Assembly: GCA_025963385.1 (NCBI GenBank)
Contig: JAOPUT010000077.1
Location: 1 to 64,000 of the forward strand
Direction of reading: 5' to 3'
Source: Mycobacterium sp.
Lineage (GTDB): Bacteria; Actinomycetota; Actinomycetes; Mycobacteriales; Mycobacteriaceae
Length of the DNA: 64,000 bases
Shown: piece by piece, positions 1 through 8,551 of the stretch
Layout of the letters: every line of letters starts with the position of its first letter
Position numbering within the stretch: position 1 is the first letter of the stretch
Translations under genes and position numbers: made by a program
Notes under the pieces: generated by a model
Seen by the model: the letters and a program-made list of their open reading frames with translations, nothing else
Told to the model about the DNA's origin: nothing
The model's database searches: none

Positions 1-240
1 CGACAGAATGATGCGCTCGGTTTGCGCGGCGATGTATCCCAGCAACGTGGTCGGCGACGACGGCACGAAGGGCGGGTTGTGATGCTCGCCCGTGGCGAAC
101 ACATCCAGGCCGACCTCTTCGGCTTTCCTCGCGATGGTTACGGTCGCACGGATCCGATCAGCTTCCGTCGGTGCAATGCCGGTTGTCGGGTCCGGTGTGA
201 CGTCTCCTACGGTGAAGATCCCGAACTGCATGCCTGACAT
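1..240 (-). CDS. LLM class (luciferase-like) flavin/F420-dependent oxidoreductase, N-terminal part (runs off window start)
   Basis: Reverse-strand translation MSGMQFGIFTVGDVTPDPTTGIAPTEADRIRATVTIARKAEEVGLDVFATGEHHNPPFVPSSPTTLLGYIAAQTERIILS has the typical LLM N-terminus (GLDVFATGEHH). Confidence 0.85.
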   Translation of the reverse strand, partial: MSGMQFGIFTVGDVTPDPTTGIAPTEADRIRATVTIARKAEEVGLDVFATGEHHNPPFVPSSPTTLLGYIAAQTERIILS

Positions 241-351
241 CGGATCTCCTTCCCCCACTTCCCCACTCGACACGGTACCGGTAACGACTACCCGGCACAC
301 CGCTTCCGGACGTCGTTCGGCGAGTAGTACCTTCCGGCCATATCCCCGCAC

Positions 352-829
352 TGGCCGACGCTCGACCTGTCCGCATGGAGCGCCACCTGCGACACCCTGC
401 ACGCCCACACGCAGATCCTCGGCAAGCTCGCCGTGGCCATGGCGCCGCCGGAGCCGCAACTTCAGCACGCCGCGCTGCGGCTGACCGCACGCGGCGGGGA
501 GACTGCCCCGCTGCCCGCGCCCGACGATTCGGGCACGCTCGTCGTCGCGCTCGACCTGCGCCAGCACGCCGCCGTCGTGGAGCACAACAACGGGCACGCG
601 CACCTATGACGCCGCCGCAGTCACCGACTACCTCATCGCTGCCGCCGCACGCTGGGACAGCTCGCTCGGCGAGTACCTGCTCGATTGGGACGATGCCCGC
701 GTTGCCGACGATCCTCATGCCACCGCGCTCGCCTTCGCCCGATCCGCCTACCGCCATGGCTGCACGGTCTGCGACTGGGACGCCGCGCTGGCAGCCAGCG
801 GCGAGGGACAACCTCCGCCGGTCTCGTAG
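352..829 (+). pseudogene. Degraded DUF5996-family gene remnant (two frames)
   Basis: Frame 1: WPTLDLSAWSATCDTLHAHTQILGKLAVAMAPPEP... ending at TGA 607-609. Frame 2: YDAAAVTDYLIAAAARWDSSLGEYLLDWDDARVADDPHATALAFARSAYRHGCTVCDWDAALAASGEGQPPPVS* ending at 829. The two ends of one family are split by a frameshift and appear to lack the middle. Confidence 0.6.
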
Positions 830-936
830 AGGACATGAGCGCGACGGTTACGTTTATGTGGTTCCTCGGTCGCGTAGTAATGCGGCAACCTGCGCGGGGG
901 GTTAAGTGGGCAGAGCCGGACTTGCCCAGCGCGGAT

Positions 937-953
937 GTGCACACAGTGTGCAC
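937..953. promoter_or_regulatory. Perfect inverted repeat GTGCACAC-A-GTGTGCAC upstream of MBL-fold gene
   Basis: 8-bp arms with a 1-nt centre, about 50 bp before the ATG at 1006. Confidence 0.5.
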
Positions 954-1005
954 GTACTGAGGATGACACCCACCCGCCGAGTTTGAAGAAGCGCACACTG
1001 AAGGT

Positions 1006-2070
1006 ATGTGTGGTGACGGTGGCGGGCTCGCCGACGTGGTGGCCGCCGCCAGCCCGCGCCGAGCGGAGGGCCCGGCGGTGGACCCGATCGCCTTGGAACC
1101 GGTCGATGAGGTGATCGTCACCACGTTGATGGACAACAGCTACGACGCGCTGATGGGCGACACCGGACCCGCCCGCCGTACGTCGTTCACTGGTCTACCT
1201 GACGTTGCGGCCCCGCAGTACGTAGACGGCCGCACCGTACCCGGTTTGGTCGCCGAGCACGGATTCTCGGCGCTGGTCACGACCCGCCGCGGAAACGCCA
1301 CGCACACAGTCCTGTTCGATACCGGGGTCTCCCCGGACGGGATGGCCACCAACATCGAGCGCCTCGGGCTGGACGTGGCCACGATCGAGGTCCTGGTGCT
1401 CAGCCACGGACACTTCGATCACGCTGGCGGCTTTCCTGGCCTGGCTCGGCTGCGCGGACGAAGCGGAATGCCGCTCACGGTTCACCCTCTGGTGTGGACC
1501 CGGCGTCGCCTCGTCCTACCCGACCAACACCACTGGAACATACCGACCTTGAGCCGCGCGGCCCTGGAGGCCGAGGGACTCGAGGTGATCGAACGGCGAC
1601 AACCTTCGCTGCTGCTGGACAAGTCGGTACTGATCACTGGAGAGGTCGACCGCACCACCGACTTCGAGCACGGCATGCCGAATCACGAGGCGTGGCACGA
1701 CGGACGTTGGGAACCCGACCCGTTGATCCTCGACGAGCAAGGGCTGGTGGTGCACGTCCGCGGACGTGGCCTCGTCGTCATCACCGGATGCGGACACGCC
1801 GGCGCGGTGAACATCGCCCGCCACGCGATGCGGTTGACCGGCGTGGATCGACTGCACGCACTGCTCGGCGGCTTCCACCTCACTGGCCCGGCGTTCGAAC
1901 CCATCATCGAACCCACCGTCGCCGCCTTCACCGACATGGCGCCCGACGTGCTGGTCCCCGCACACTGCACCGGCTGGAAGGCCCAGCACCGCCTTGCCGC
2001 AGCGTTGCCCGCCGCGTTCGTGCCGAATGCGGTCGGTACCTCGTTCACGCTGGCGGGACAAGCAGCCTAG
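1006..2070 (+). CDS. MBL-fold metallo-hydrolase
   Basis: 354 aa with VLSHGHFDHAGG motif, CGHAGAVN and PAHCTGWKAQH. Confidence 0.85.
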   Translation: MCGDGGGLADVVAAASPRRAEGPAVDPIALEPVDEVIVTTLMDNSYDALMGDTGPARRTSFTGLPDVAAPQYVDGRTVPGLVAEHGFSALVTTRRGNATHTVLFDTGVSPDGMATNIERLGLDVATIEVLVLSHGHFDHAGGFPGLARLRGRSGMPLTVHPLVWTRRRLVLPDQHHWNIPTLSRAALEAEGLEVIERRQPSLLLDKSVLITGEVDRTTDFEHGMPNHEAWHDGRWEPDPLILDEQGLVVHVRGRGLVVITGCGHAGAVNIARHAMRLTGVDRLHALLGGFHLTGPAFEPIIEPTVAAFTDMAPDVLVPAHCTGWKAQHRLAAALPAAFVPNAVGTSFTLAGQAA

Positions 2071-2350
2071 GGATCCTCGGGCCGACGCACAGTCGAGGAC
2101 GAGGTTCTTCGCGGGTCGGATTCGACGCGACGGGATGATGCGCCAACGTCTCCGAATTGTCCCGTCAGCTCAAGCTTTTGGCGGAGGAACCAGCTGAAAC
2201 GCGGTCCGGAGCAACGCACGGACAAGAAGCCCATGCGGTCGGACGCCGCCTCGGCGCATGGTCGACGTGATTCCTCATGACAAAGTCGGGGGCTCAGAAT
2301 CGACCTGCCGGGTCGTCTACTGCCGACGAATTAGTGAATACCGTGATGCC

Positions 2351-2614
2351 ATGGCTAATTCCACAGAAAACCAGCAGACCACCGACACGCAAACCACCAC
2401 TGGAAACCAAGGCAGCACCACCGGAAACCAGTCCACAGACCTACCCGCGGCGCCCGGAGGCAACCCGGATAACCGCGAAACCGTTCAGAACATGGACGCA
2501 CCCGAACTACGCAATGCCGTGATAGAGCTGTTGACGATCATCGACGATTCCGATGACATGGACGTGGTCGTCACCATCTCAGATGACGGCACTGTCGTCG
2601 TCGCGGCTGCCTAG
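2351..2614 (+). CDS. Small acidic protein of unknown function with Thr/Asn/Gln-rich N-terminus
   Basis: MANSTENQQTTDTQTTTGNQGSTTGNQSTDLPAAPGG... followed by an acidic C-terminal segment; ATG at 2351 chosen inside ORF 2258..2614. Confidence 0.5.
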   Translation: MANSTENQQTTDTQTTTGNQGSTTGNQSTDLPAAPGGNPDNRETVQNMDAPELRNAVIELLTIIDDSDDMDVVVTISDDGTVVVAAA

Positions 2615-2770
2615 GCCGACGAACACTGGAGAATGAGAGAGGAACTTCGGGGTCAGCCCTTCGGCATCAAGGCTTAGTTCACCCACAACGGCATTCGTTC
2701 ACGGTTAGGCCGGAAACGGGTGCGACGCGCCGTGCGGTTATCTGGCGAATCAGGACGACCCCTGATCGCC

Positions 2771-3196
2771 TCACTCCCCGCCCGTGCGCAACTCCCAGGG
2801 CTGCATGCCGATGGCATCTGCGAGATTCCGTTGTAGCGCAACGCCAGCCGGCAGCGTGCGGTAAAAGATGCTCACCTCGGCGATCTTGCCCTGCGCGTCG
2901 AGCAGGACGAAAAAGATGCCGTTGACCGCGGCGTCCCCGACTTGCAGTCGGAAGTGTGCGGCATGGTGGGTGTCGCCGCTGAGGACCTCCAGGTAGGTGT
3001 CGTCGGACGACAATCCGTTGACGGTCTTGATGGTTTCGATGGCGGTCTCGCGGCCGATGATTGGGTCGTCGCCGAACGGGCCGTACAGCACCACGTCCTC
3101 GGCGAGCAGACGGGTGAGGGTGTCTGTGTCTGCGCCGCCGTTGATGCAGTCGACGAAGGACTCCACCGTGTCGCGGCGCGGGGCGAACGTGGTCAT
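2771..3196 (-). CDS. Nuclear transport factor 2 / SnoaL-like protein
   Basis: 141 aa, NTF2-like fold pattern (TVESFVDCINGGADTDTLTRLLAEDVVLYGPFGDDPIIGRETA). Confidence 0.75.
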   Translation of the reverse strand: MTTFAPRRDTVESFVDCINGGADTDTLTRLLAEDVVLYGPFGDDPIIGRETAIETIKTVNGLSSDDTYLEVLSGDTHHAAHFRLQVGDAAVNGIFFVLLDAQGKIAEVSIFYRTLPAGVALQRNLADAIGMQPWELRTGGE

Positions 3197-4134
3197 TCGC
3201 CCACCACCGAGAAGTAGTGGCCGTTGTCCAGATCGGCGAACAGGTTGGGCTGAAGGGGTTCCCAGCCCAGGGTTTGGCGGGTGATGAGGCTGGTCGCCGG
3301 GTAGGATCCGGTGACCAGATTCGTGAACTGGCCGAAGTATCCCGGCAGCATCAGCACGTCCATCGGAACGCTCACGGCGGGCAGATCCAGACGGCTGCCG
3401 ATGGCCTCGGCGATGTCGCGGAACGGGATGGCCTCATCCTGAACCGCGTGCCAATACCTACCCGCCGGACCCTTCTCCAACGCCAGACGGAACAGGGAGG
3501 CGACATCGCGGATGTGTACGGCGTTCCACACATTCATGCCGTCTCCGGGGTAGCCGGCCAAGCCCTTCTCCTGAGCGAGCGCGATCAGCCCCGGCAGGAA
3601 GCCAGCGTTATCCGTCGTGTCGTGCGCGATGAGGGGAAGCCGCACGATCGAAGACCGCACTCCCCTTTCGGCGAGGCCGATTACAGCCCGTTCCACGACG
3701 TTGCGAACACGCAGGGTGCCCTTGTCCTCATCGCTGCTGGGCAGGGCCGGGTCGTCCTCGGTGGCCGGCCGGCCCAAGTTTCCAGGCGAGCCGATACTGC
3801 CCGCTACGACCAGCGGCTTTCCAGTCCCTTCCAGTGCCTCGCCGTAGGCAAGCATGATCGGCAGCTCCGCGGCGGCCACGGCGTCCATGCCGCCGGAGGG
3901 AAGCAGGTCTTGCCTGTGCGCGACGTGGATGACGCCGTCGGCGTTCGCAGCCGCCTCCTTGAGCCCGTCGAGATTTTCGAGGTCGCCGCGACGCACCTTT
4001 GCGCCCAGTGCGGACAGGGCCGCCGCGGAAGTGTCCGACCGGGCCAGGCCGGTGACCTCGTGCCCGGCGGCGATCAGTTCGGGGATGATGTACGAACCGG
4101 CATGGCCGGTCCCGCCAGTGACGAAAACGCGCAT
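3193..4134 (-). CDS. SDR-family NAD(P)-dependent epimerase-like oxidoreductase
   Basis: MRVFVTGGTGHAGSYIIPELIAAGHEVTGLARS Rossmann motif; overlaps the next gene by 4 bp. Confidence 0.85.
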   Translation of the reverse strand: MRVFVTGGTGHAGSYIIPELIAAGHEVTGLARSDTSAAALSALGAKVRRGDLENLDGLKEAAANADGVIHVAHRQDLLPSGGMDAVAAAELPIMLAYGEALEGTGKPLVVAGSIGSPGNLGRPATEDDPALPSSDEDKGTLRVRNVVERAVIGLAERGVRSSIVRLPLIAHDTTDNAGFLPGLIALAQEKGLAGYPGDGMNVWNAVHIRDVASLFRLALEKGPAGRYWHAVQDEAIPFRDIAEAIGSRLDLPAVSVPMDVLMLPGYFGQFTNLVTGSYPATSLITRQTLGWEPLQPNLFADLDNGHYFSVVGE

Positions 4135-4163
4135 GTGACTGTCCTTTTGAGGGTAATGGGCGC

Positions 4164-4796
4164 TCAGCTGAGAACGCTGACGCCCAGGGCGAAGTTGGTG
4201 TGCTTGATGGAGTGTGTGACGAGGCCGAGTTGCAATAGGGCGGCGTTCTCGATTGCCCGCGCCATGGGCAGCTCCCCGGCGTCAAGTGGGCGCAGTCCAA
4301 GGCTCTCGATGAACGCCGAGACATCCGCCTTTGCCTGCTCGTCATCGCCGGCGATGAACACGTCCAACGGACGACCCCCGGCTGATCCGGCCGACAGAAC
4401 ATGCGAGAACAGCGTGTTGAACGCCTTCACGACATGGGCGCCGGCGGGGGCAGCTTTGGCGATCTCCTGTGCGCCGGAGCTGCCCTCGGGGGTGACAAGA
4501 CCCTTGGCATCGGGGCTGACAGGGTTGGTGATGTCGACGATCACCTTGCCGTCGAGGGCATCCCCGTACTCGCTGACCACCGCCGCAGCGCTGGCATACG
4601 GCACTGCGACGATGACGATGTCCCCCACCGGCGCGGTGCCGGCCGTCCCGACGGTGACGCCGCTGAGCGAGGCCGCCAAATCGTTGGCCTTCGCCGAGTC
4701 GCGGCCGATGATCTCGACCGTGTTGCCGCCAGCGAGCGCTTTCTGGGCTAGGGCGCCGGCCATGTTCCCCAGGCCGATGATGCTGATGCTGCTCAT
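4164..4796 (-). CDS. NADPH-dependent F420 reductase-like / NAD(P)-binding protein
   Basis: MSSISIIGLGNMAGALAQKALAGGNTVEIIGRD; ADVSAFIESLGLRPLDAGELPMARAIE typical of F420:NADPH oxidoreductase-like proteins. Confidence 0.8.
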   Translation of the reverse strand: MSSISIIGLGNMAGALAQKALAGGNTVEIIGRDSAKANDLAASLSGVTVGTAGTAPVGDIVIVAVPYASAAAVVSEYGDALDGKVIVDITNPVSPDAKGLVTPEGSSGAQEIAKAAPAGAHVVKAFNTLFSHVLSAGSAGGRPLDVFIAGDDEQAKADVSAFIESLGLRPLDAGELPMARAIENAALLQLGLVTHSIKHTNFALGVSVLS

Positions 4797-4820
4797 TTCG
4801 TATCCCGTCTCGGTAGGAAA

Positions 4821-4863
4821 GGTTGACTCCTCAACCATACGCACAATCGGTGATGCGTCAACC
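4821..4863. promoter_or_regulatory. Putative MarR operator: GGTTGA-CTCC-TCAACC plus extra half-site TCAACC
   Basis: Perfect 6-bp inverted repeat (4821-4836) and a TCAACC half-site (4858-4863) between divergent genes. Confidence 0.5.
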
Positions 4864-4885
4864 AAACGGGGTAGCATGGAGACCG

Positions 4886-5368
4886 ATGGAACCGAACTGG
4901 CTGGACGCGCGTGAAGATCGCGCGTGGGGGGCGTTCATCCACGCGCACGAGCAGATCGAAGCTCACCTGAACCGTCGCCTGCAGGAATCGGGCCTGTCCG
5001 GAGCCGACTACGCCGTCCTGGCGTCGCTCTCGGCGCCCGAGGGGGACCGAGTGCCCGCCCACGCCCTGTGCAACGCACTGGGCTGGGAGAAGAGCCGTCT
5101 CTCCCACCAGTTGCGGCGGATGGAGAAGGACGGGCTGATCGTGCGCGAGCCCAACCCCGACGACGCCCGCAGCACCATGGTTTGCCTGCTGCCGGCCGGC
5201 CGCGCAGCGATCGAGAAGGCGGCGCCCGGGCACGTGGCGGACGTGCGCCGGAACTTCGTCGACCTGTTCACCCCGGCTGAGCTCGACACGCTCGCCGCCC
5301 TCAACGAACGAATCCTGCAACACCTGGCCACGAACTACGGCTCCCCCACCGCCGATAAGCCTTCATAG
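4886..5368 (+). CDS. MarR-family transcriptional regulator
   Basis: ADYAVLASLSAPEGDRVPAHALCNALGWEKSRLSHQLRRMEKDGLIVREPNPDDARSTMV winged-HTH. Confidence 0.88.
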   Translation: MEPNWLDAREDRAWGAFIHAHEQIEAHLNRRLQESGLSGADYAVLASLSAPEGDRVPAHALCNALGWEKSRLSHQLRRMEKDGLIVREPNPDDARSTMVCLLPAGRAAIEKAAPGHVADVRRNFVDLFTPAELDTLAALNERILQHLATNYGSPTADKPS

Positions 5369-5648
5369 CCTTCGCTGGCCCTATCCGGTTGCGCGGCGGG
5401 GCTTCTGGAAATCCGCCAGTCCATGCGAACTGGCCGGACACCTACCCGGCCGAGACATCGCACTGACTCAGCTGCAGGCGGACGCGCTCGCCACCGCGGA
5501 CGAAGAACTGGCCGCCGCCGCACGCGCATTCGTCGAAACCGTCTCCCGGGCCGACATCTTGCGGCCGTAGCTGCACCGCCGATCGACATGCGGTCGAGAC
5601 GACCGATGACTACCGTCGACCGGGAACGCTTCGCGAGAGGAGCCAACG

Positions 5649-6218
5649 ATGAGCACGAAGACCCGCGCCACCTACCGCACCATGGCCGAGGGCACCGCCG
5701 AGGACTACGCCCTCATCGAGGCTGCGGAGGACGCGAACAACGCCGCACTCGTGACACGTGTCCTCGGGCTGGTCGAAGCGCTCGCCGATGGCGAGCAGGC
5801 GTATCCCATCAGCCGGCTGGACCACTCCCTGCAGTCGGCAACCCGAGCCTTCGACGACCAACGGCCGGTCGAGTACGTCGTCGCGGCACTCCTGCACGAC
5901 ATCGGCGACACCTACGCGCCACATGCCCACGGCGCATTCGCAGCAGCCGTCATCGCACCCTACGTGTCGGAGCAGATCGCCTGGATCGTCAAGGTCCACC
6001 CCGAGTTCCAGCAGTACTACTACGCCCCTCACATGGGGGGCGTGCGGGACGCACGGGAAAGGTATCGGGGCCACCAGTGGTTCGATGACTGTGTGGAGTT
6101 CTGCGAGAAGTACGACCAGAACTGTTTCGACATCGACTTCGAACACCGACCGCTCGAATTCTTCAAGCCGATGGTCGAGCACGTCTTCGCCCGCGAGCCG
6201 TGGACCGTCACGAACTGA
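5649..6218 (+). CDS. HD-domain phosphohydrolase-like / mixed-valence diiron HD oxygenase-like protein
   Basis: SRLDHSLQSATRA...AALLHDIGD...HPEFQQYYYAPHMGG; the HD signature pattern is intact. Confidence 0.65.
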   Translation: MSTKTRATYRTMAEGTAEDYALIEAAEDANNAALVTRVLGLVEALADGEQAYPISRLDHSLQSATRAFDDQRPVEYVVAALLHDIGDTYAPHAHGAFAAAVIAPYVSEQIAWIVKVHPEFQQYYYAPHMGGVRDARERYRGHQWFDDCVEFCEKYDQNCFDIDFEHRPLEFFKPMVEHVFAREPWTVTN

Positions 6219-6243
6219 ACGGTTTCGTCGGCGAGGAGCGCGG

Positions 6244-6687
6244 GTGAGTCGAGGCAGGTACGCACTCCTCGCACTCTGCGCGCTGATCGTCATCGCCGGT
6301 GGATGGGCGCTGCTGCAGGGTGGGTCGTCGAGTCCGGTGCCGACGACGTCCGCCCGGGAGCCGACCACGTCCGTCGGCGGGCCGACGTGTCCGCTCGCTA
6401 CCCTGCCGCCCGAGGCCGCCGACACCGTCCGGCTCATCCACTCGAATGGCCCATTTCCCTTCCCCCGCAGCGACGGTGTGGTGTTCGGCAACCGCGAGGG
6501 TCACCTGCCCAGCGAGGCCAAGGGCTACTACCACGAGTACACGGTGATCACCCCTGGCGCCCACAACCGGTCGACGAAGCGGATCATCACCGGCGGAGCA
6601 CCGACGACCCATCCGCGGCAGTACTACTACACGAACGACCATTACGACTCCTTCTGCCTGGTCACCGATGCGGGAAGACAACCATGA
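6244..6687 (+). CDS. Secreted or membrane-anchored guanyl-specific ribonuclease (barnase/N1-T1 type)
   Basis: GTG start; N-terminal hydrophobic segment (RYALLALCALIVIAGGWALL); YHEYTVITPG...TKRIITGG...YYYTNDHYDSFCLV retains the Glu/Arg/His catalytic pattern. Confidence 0.85.
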   Translation: MSRGRYALLALCALIVIAGGWALLQGGSSSPVPTTSAREPTTSVGGPTCPLATLPPEAADTVRLIHSNGPFPFPRSDGVVFGNREGHLPSEAKGYYHEYTVITPGAHNRSTKRIITGGAPTTHPRQYYYTNDHYDSFCLVTDAGRQP

Positions 6688-6974
6688 CGCCGCAGGTCTT
6701 CCGCATCGATGGCCGAAAGATCAAGTCGGTCAAGGACTTCTATCGAGAGATCGGCCGCTCGGTCAATGGCCCCGGCGGCTACTTCGGGCGGAACCTCGAC
6801 GCGCTGGCCGACTGTCTGCGCGGTGGGTTCGGCACCCCGGACGACCGGCCGTTCGAGTTCGAATGGCAGCACAGTGATTTGTCGCGCCCATACCTGAAGC
6901 ATGAGCGGGCCGGCTTCTTCGATGCGGTGGTCGACGCCTTCGCCGACGCCGGTGTGACGCTGAACCTCACCTGA
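6684..6974 (+). CDS. Barstar-family ribonuclease inhibitor
   Basis: VFRIDGRKIKSVKDFYREIGRSVNGPGGYFGRNLDALADCLRGGFGTP; ATG overlaps the RNase stop (ATGA). Confidence 0.88.
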   Translation: MTPQVFRIDGRKIKSVKDFYREIGRSVNGPGGYFGRNLDALADCLRGGFGTPDDRPFEFEWQHSDLSRPYLKHERAGFFDAVVDAFADAGVTLNLT

Positions 6975-7117
6975 TCCCCCGGCCGCCGATACCACATTCG
7001 GGCCCGTCGGTTGCCCATTGCACGCGAATGAGCTCGATCCACCTGCGGCGACCGCGTCGGAATGCTGACATGGACACTGAACCGTTCCCGCCCGACGCGC
7101 ATAGGAGCATCGCCATC

Positions 7118-7426
7118 ATGGACTCGTCTGCAGCCATCGTCGTGGTCGCTCGCTGGCAGACCACCGAGGCGTCTCTCGACGATGCCCTCACGTACGTCGC
7201 TGCGCTGCGCCGATGCTCGCTGGCCGAGCCGGGATGTCTCGGATACGAGGTCCTCCAGGGCGTGGACGAGCCCACCACGGTGATGCTGATCGAGCGCTAC
7301 CGCGACGGCGCCGCTCTCGATGCCCACCGGGACTCGCCGCACTACCGTGAACTGGTCGTCGAGAGCATCTTGCCCCTGCTCGTCGACAGGCGGGTGGAGG
7401 TCCTCCGACCGCAAGACCCGCCGTAG
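7118..7426 (+). CDS. Antibiotic biosynthesis monooxygenase (ABM) domain protein
   Basis: VVVARWQTTEASLDDALTYVAALRRCSLAEPGCLGYEVLQGVDEPTTVMLIERYRDGAALDAHRDSPHY. Confidence 0.8.
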   Translation: MDSSAAIVVVARWQTTEASLDDALTYVAALRRCSLAEPGCLGYEVLQGVDEPTTVMLIERYRDGAALDAHRDSPHYRELVVESILPLLVDRRVEVLRPQDPP

Positions 7427-7456
7427 CCCACGGGCGAGCTGTAGGGCGGCTGTACC

Positions 7457-8044
7457 GTGGCCTCCGTGAAGTCATCTCGCAACTCCGTCCCCGTCGTTGT
7501 CATGGCGTGTGCCGCGCCCCTCGTCATGATGCTCGCTGCGTGCGGTTCAGACGCTCAGGCCGCGCCCGGCTCGCCCGCCGCCGACACGTGCCCCTCGGCC
7601 GCGCCGGAGAACGCCGGCACCCCCGAATGGACGTTGCCAGGAACCAGCGGCAGCGTCGCGGTCACTGGATCGACGGACACCGCCGCACCCGTGGTCAAGG
7701 TCGACGGACCGTTCAGCGTCACCGAGACCCAGGTTCACACCCTGCAGGCGGGTGACGGACCTGTCGTCGCTCCCACCGCAACGGTCTCGGTCTGCTACAT
7801 GGGCGTCAACGGACGTGACGGCAGGGTGTTCGACAGCAGCTACCAGCGGGGTGAGCCTGCGGAGTTCCCCCTGACCGGAGTCGTGACGGGCTTCCAGAAG
7901 GCCATCGCGGGCCAGCACGTCGGGTCGACGGTCGCCGTGGCGATGGACCCGGCCGACGGGTACCCGAACGGTCAGCCCGCCGCCGGAATTCAGCCGGGTG
8001 ACTCGCTGATCTTCGCGATCAAGGTCCTCGGCATCACGGGCTGA
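7457..8044 (+). CDS. FKBP-type peptidyl-prolyl cis-trans isomerase, lipoprotein
   Basis: Lipobox-like MMLAACGS; VCYMGVNGRDGRVFDSSYQRGEPAEFPLTGVVTGFQKAIAGQHVGSTVAVAMDPADGYP. Confidence 0.88.
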   Translation: MASVKSSRNSVPVVVMACAAPLVMMLAACGSDAQAAPGSPAADTCPSAAPENAGTPEWTLPGTSGSVAVTGSTDTAAPVVKVDGPFSVTETQVHTLQAGDGPVVAPTATVSVCYMGVNGRDGRVFDSSYQRGEPAEFPLTGVVTGFQKAIAGQHVGSTVAVAMDPADGYPNGQPAAGIQPGDSLIFAIKVLGITG

Positions 8045-8154
8045 CCGCCTCCATGACGTGAGATGGCCCCGAATCCTGTTGCCACACAAGGATTGGCGTC
8101 GCCGGCTCGCGTGAAGTTCGTCCAGTACGAGTGCTGCTGACCTACCTTTCTCCC

Positions 8155-8436
8155 ATGAGCAGCCCGCAAGTGCCCGGTGGCGTGGTTCACGACCTGCCCG
8201 CCGACCTGCGCAACGCGCTGATCGCGAACGGGACCGCCCTCGATGCGTGGAAGGACATCACGCCGTTGGCGCGCAACGAGTTCATCTGCTGGGTGGAGGA
8301 CGCCAAGCAGCAGAAGACCAGGGAGCGCCGCATCCGTCGAACTCAGGAGGAGTTGGAGGAAGGACAGCGGAGGCCGTGCTGCTGGCCGGGATGCAAGCAC
8401 CGCGAGAGGAACGGCCGAGCGGTCGCGCGGCAATGA
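8155..8436 (+). CDS. YdeI/OmpD-associated-family-like protein
   Basis: DLRNALIANGTALDAWKDITPLARNEFICWVEDAKQQKTRERRIRRTQEELEEGQRRPCCWPGC. Confidence 0.7.
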   Translation: MSSPQVPGGVVHDLPADLRNALIANGTALDAWKDITPLARNEFICWVEDAKQQKTRERRIRRTQEELEEGQRRPCCWPGCKHRERNGRAVARQ

Positions 8437-8551
8437 CCGTTGGTGCCATGGGCTGGTGACGCGCGACGCTGTCGGCGTGCCCGACGTCAGTGGGTTCGCC
8501 GAGAACGGCTTCCTCGCCTTCAGGGCGCGGCGTGGCGCAGCCGAGGTGCCG

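Noticed and set aside
3217-4914. 565-aa plus-strand ORF opposite SDR and F420-reductase-like genes
   Set aside because: Antisense to two strongly supported genes; no domain motifs.
5430-5570. Plus-strand fragment SPCELAGHLPGRDIALTQLQADALATADEELAAAARAFVETVSRADILRP*
   Set aside because: Looks like the C-terminus of a lost protein, but I could not assign a family and there is no upstream start; too weak to list as a feature.
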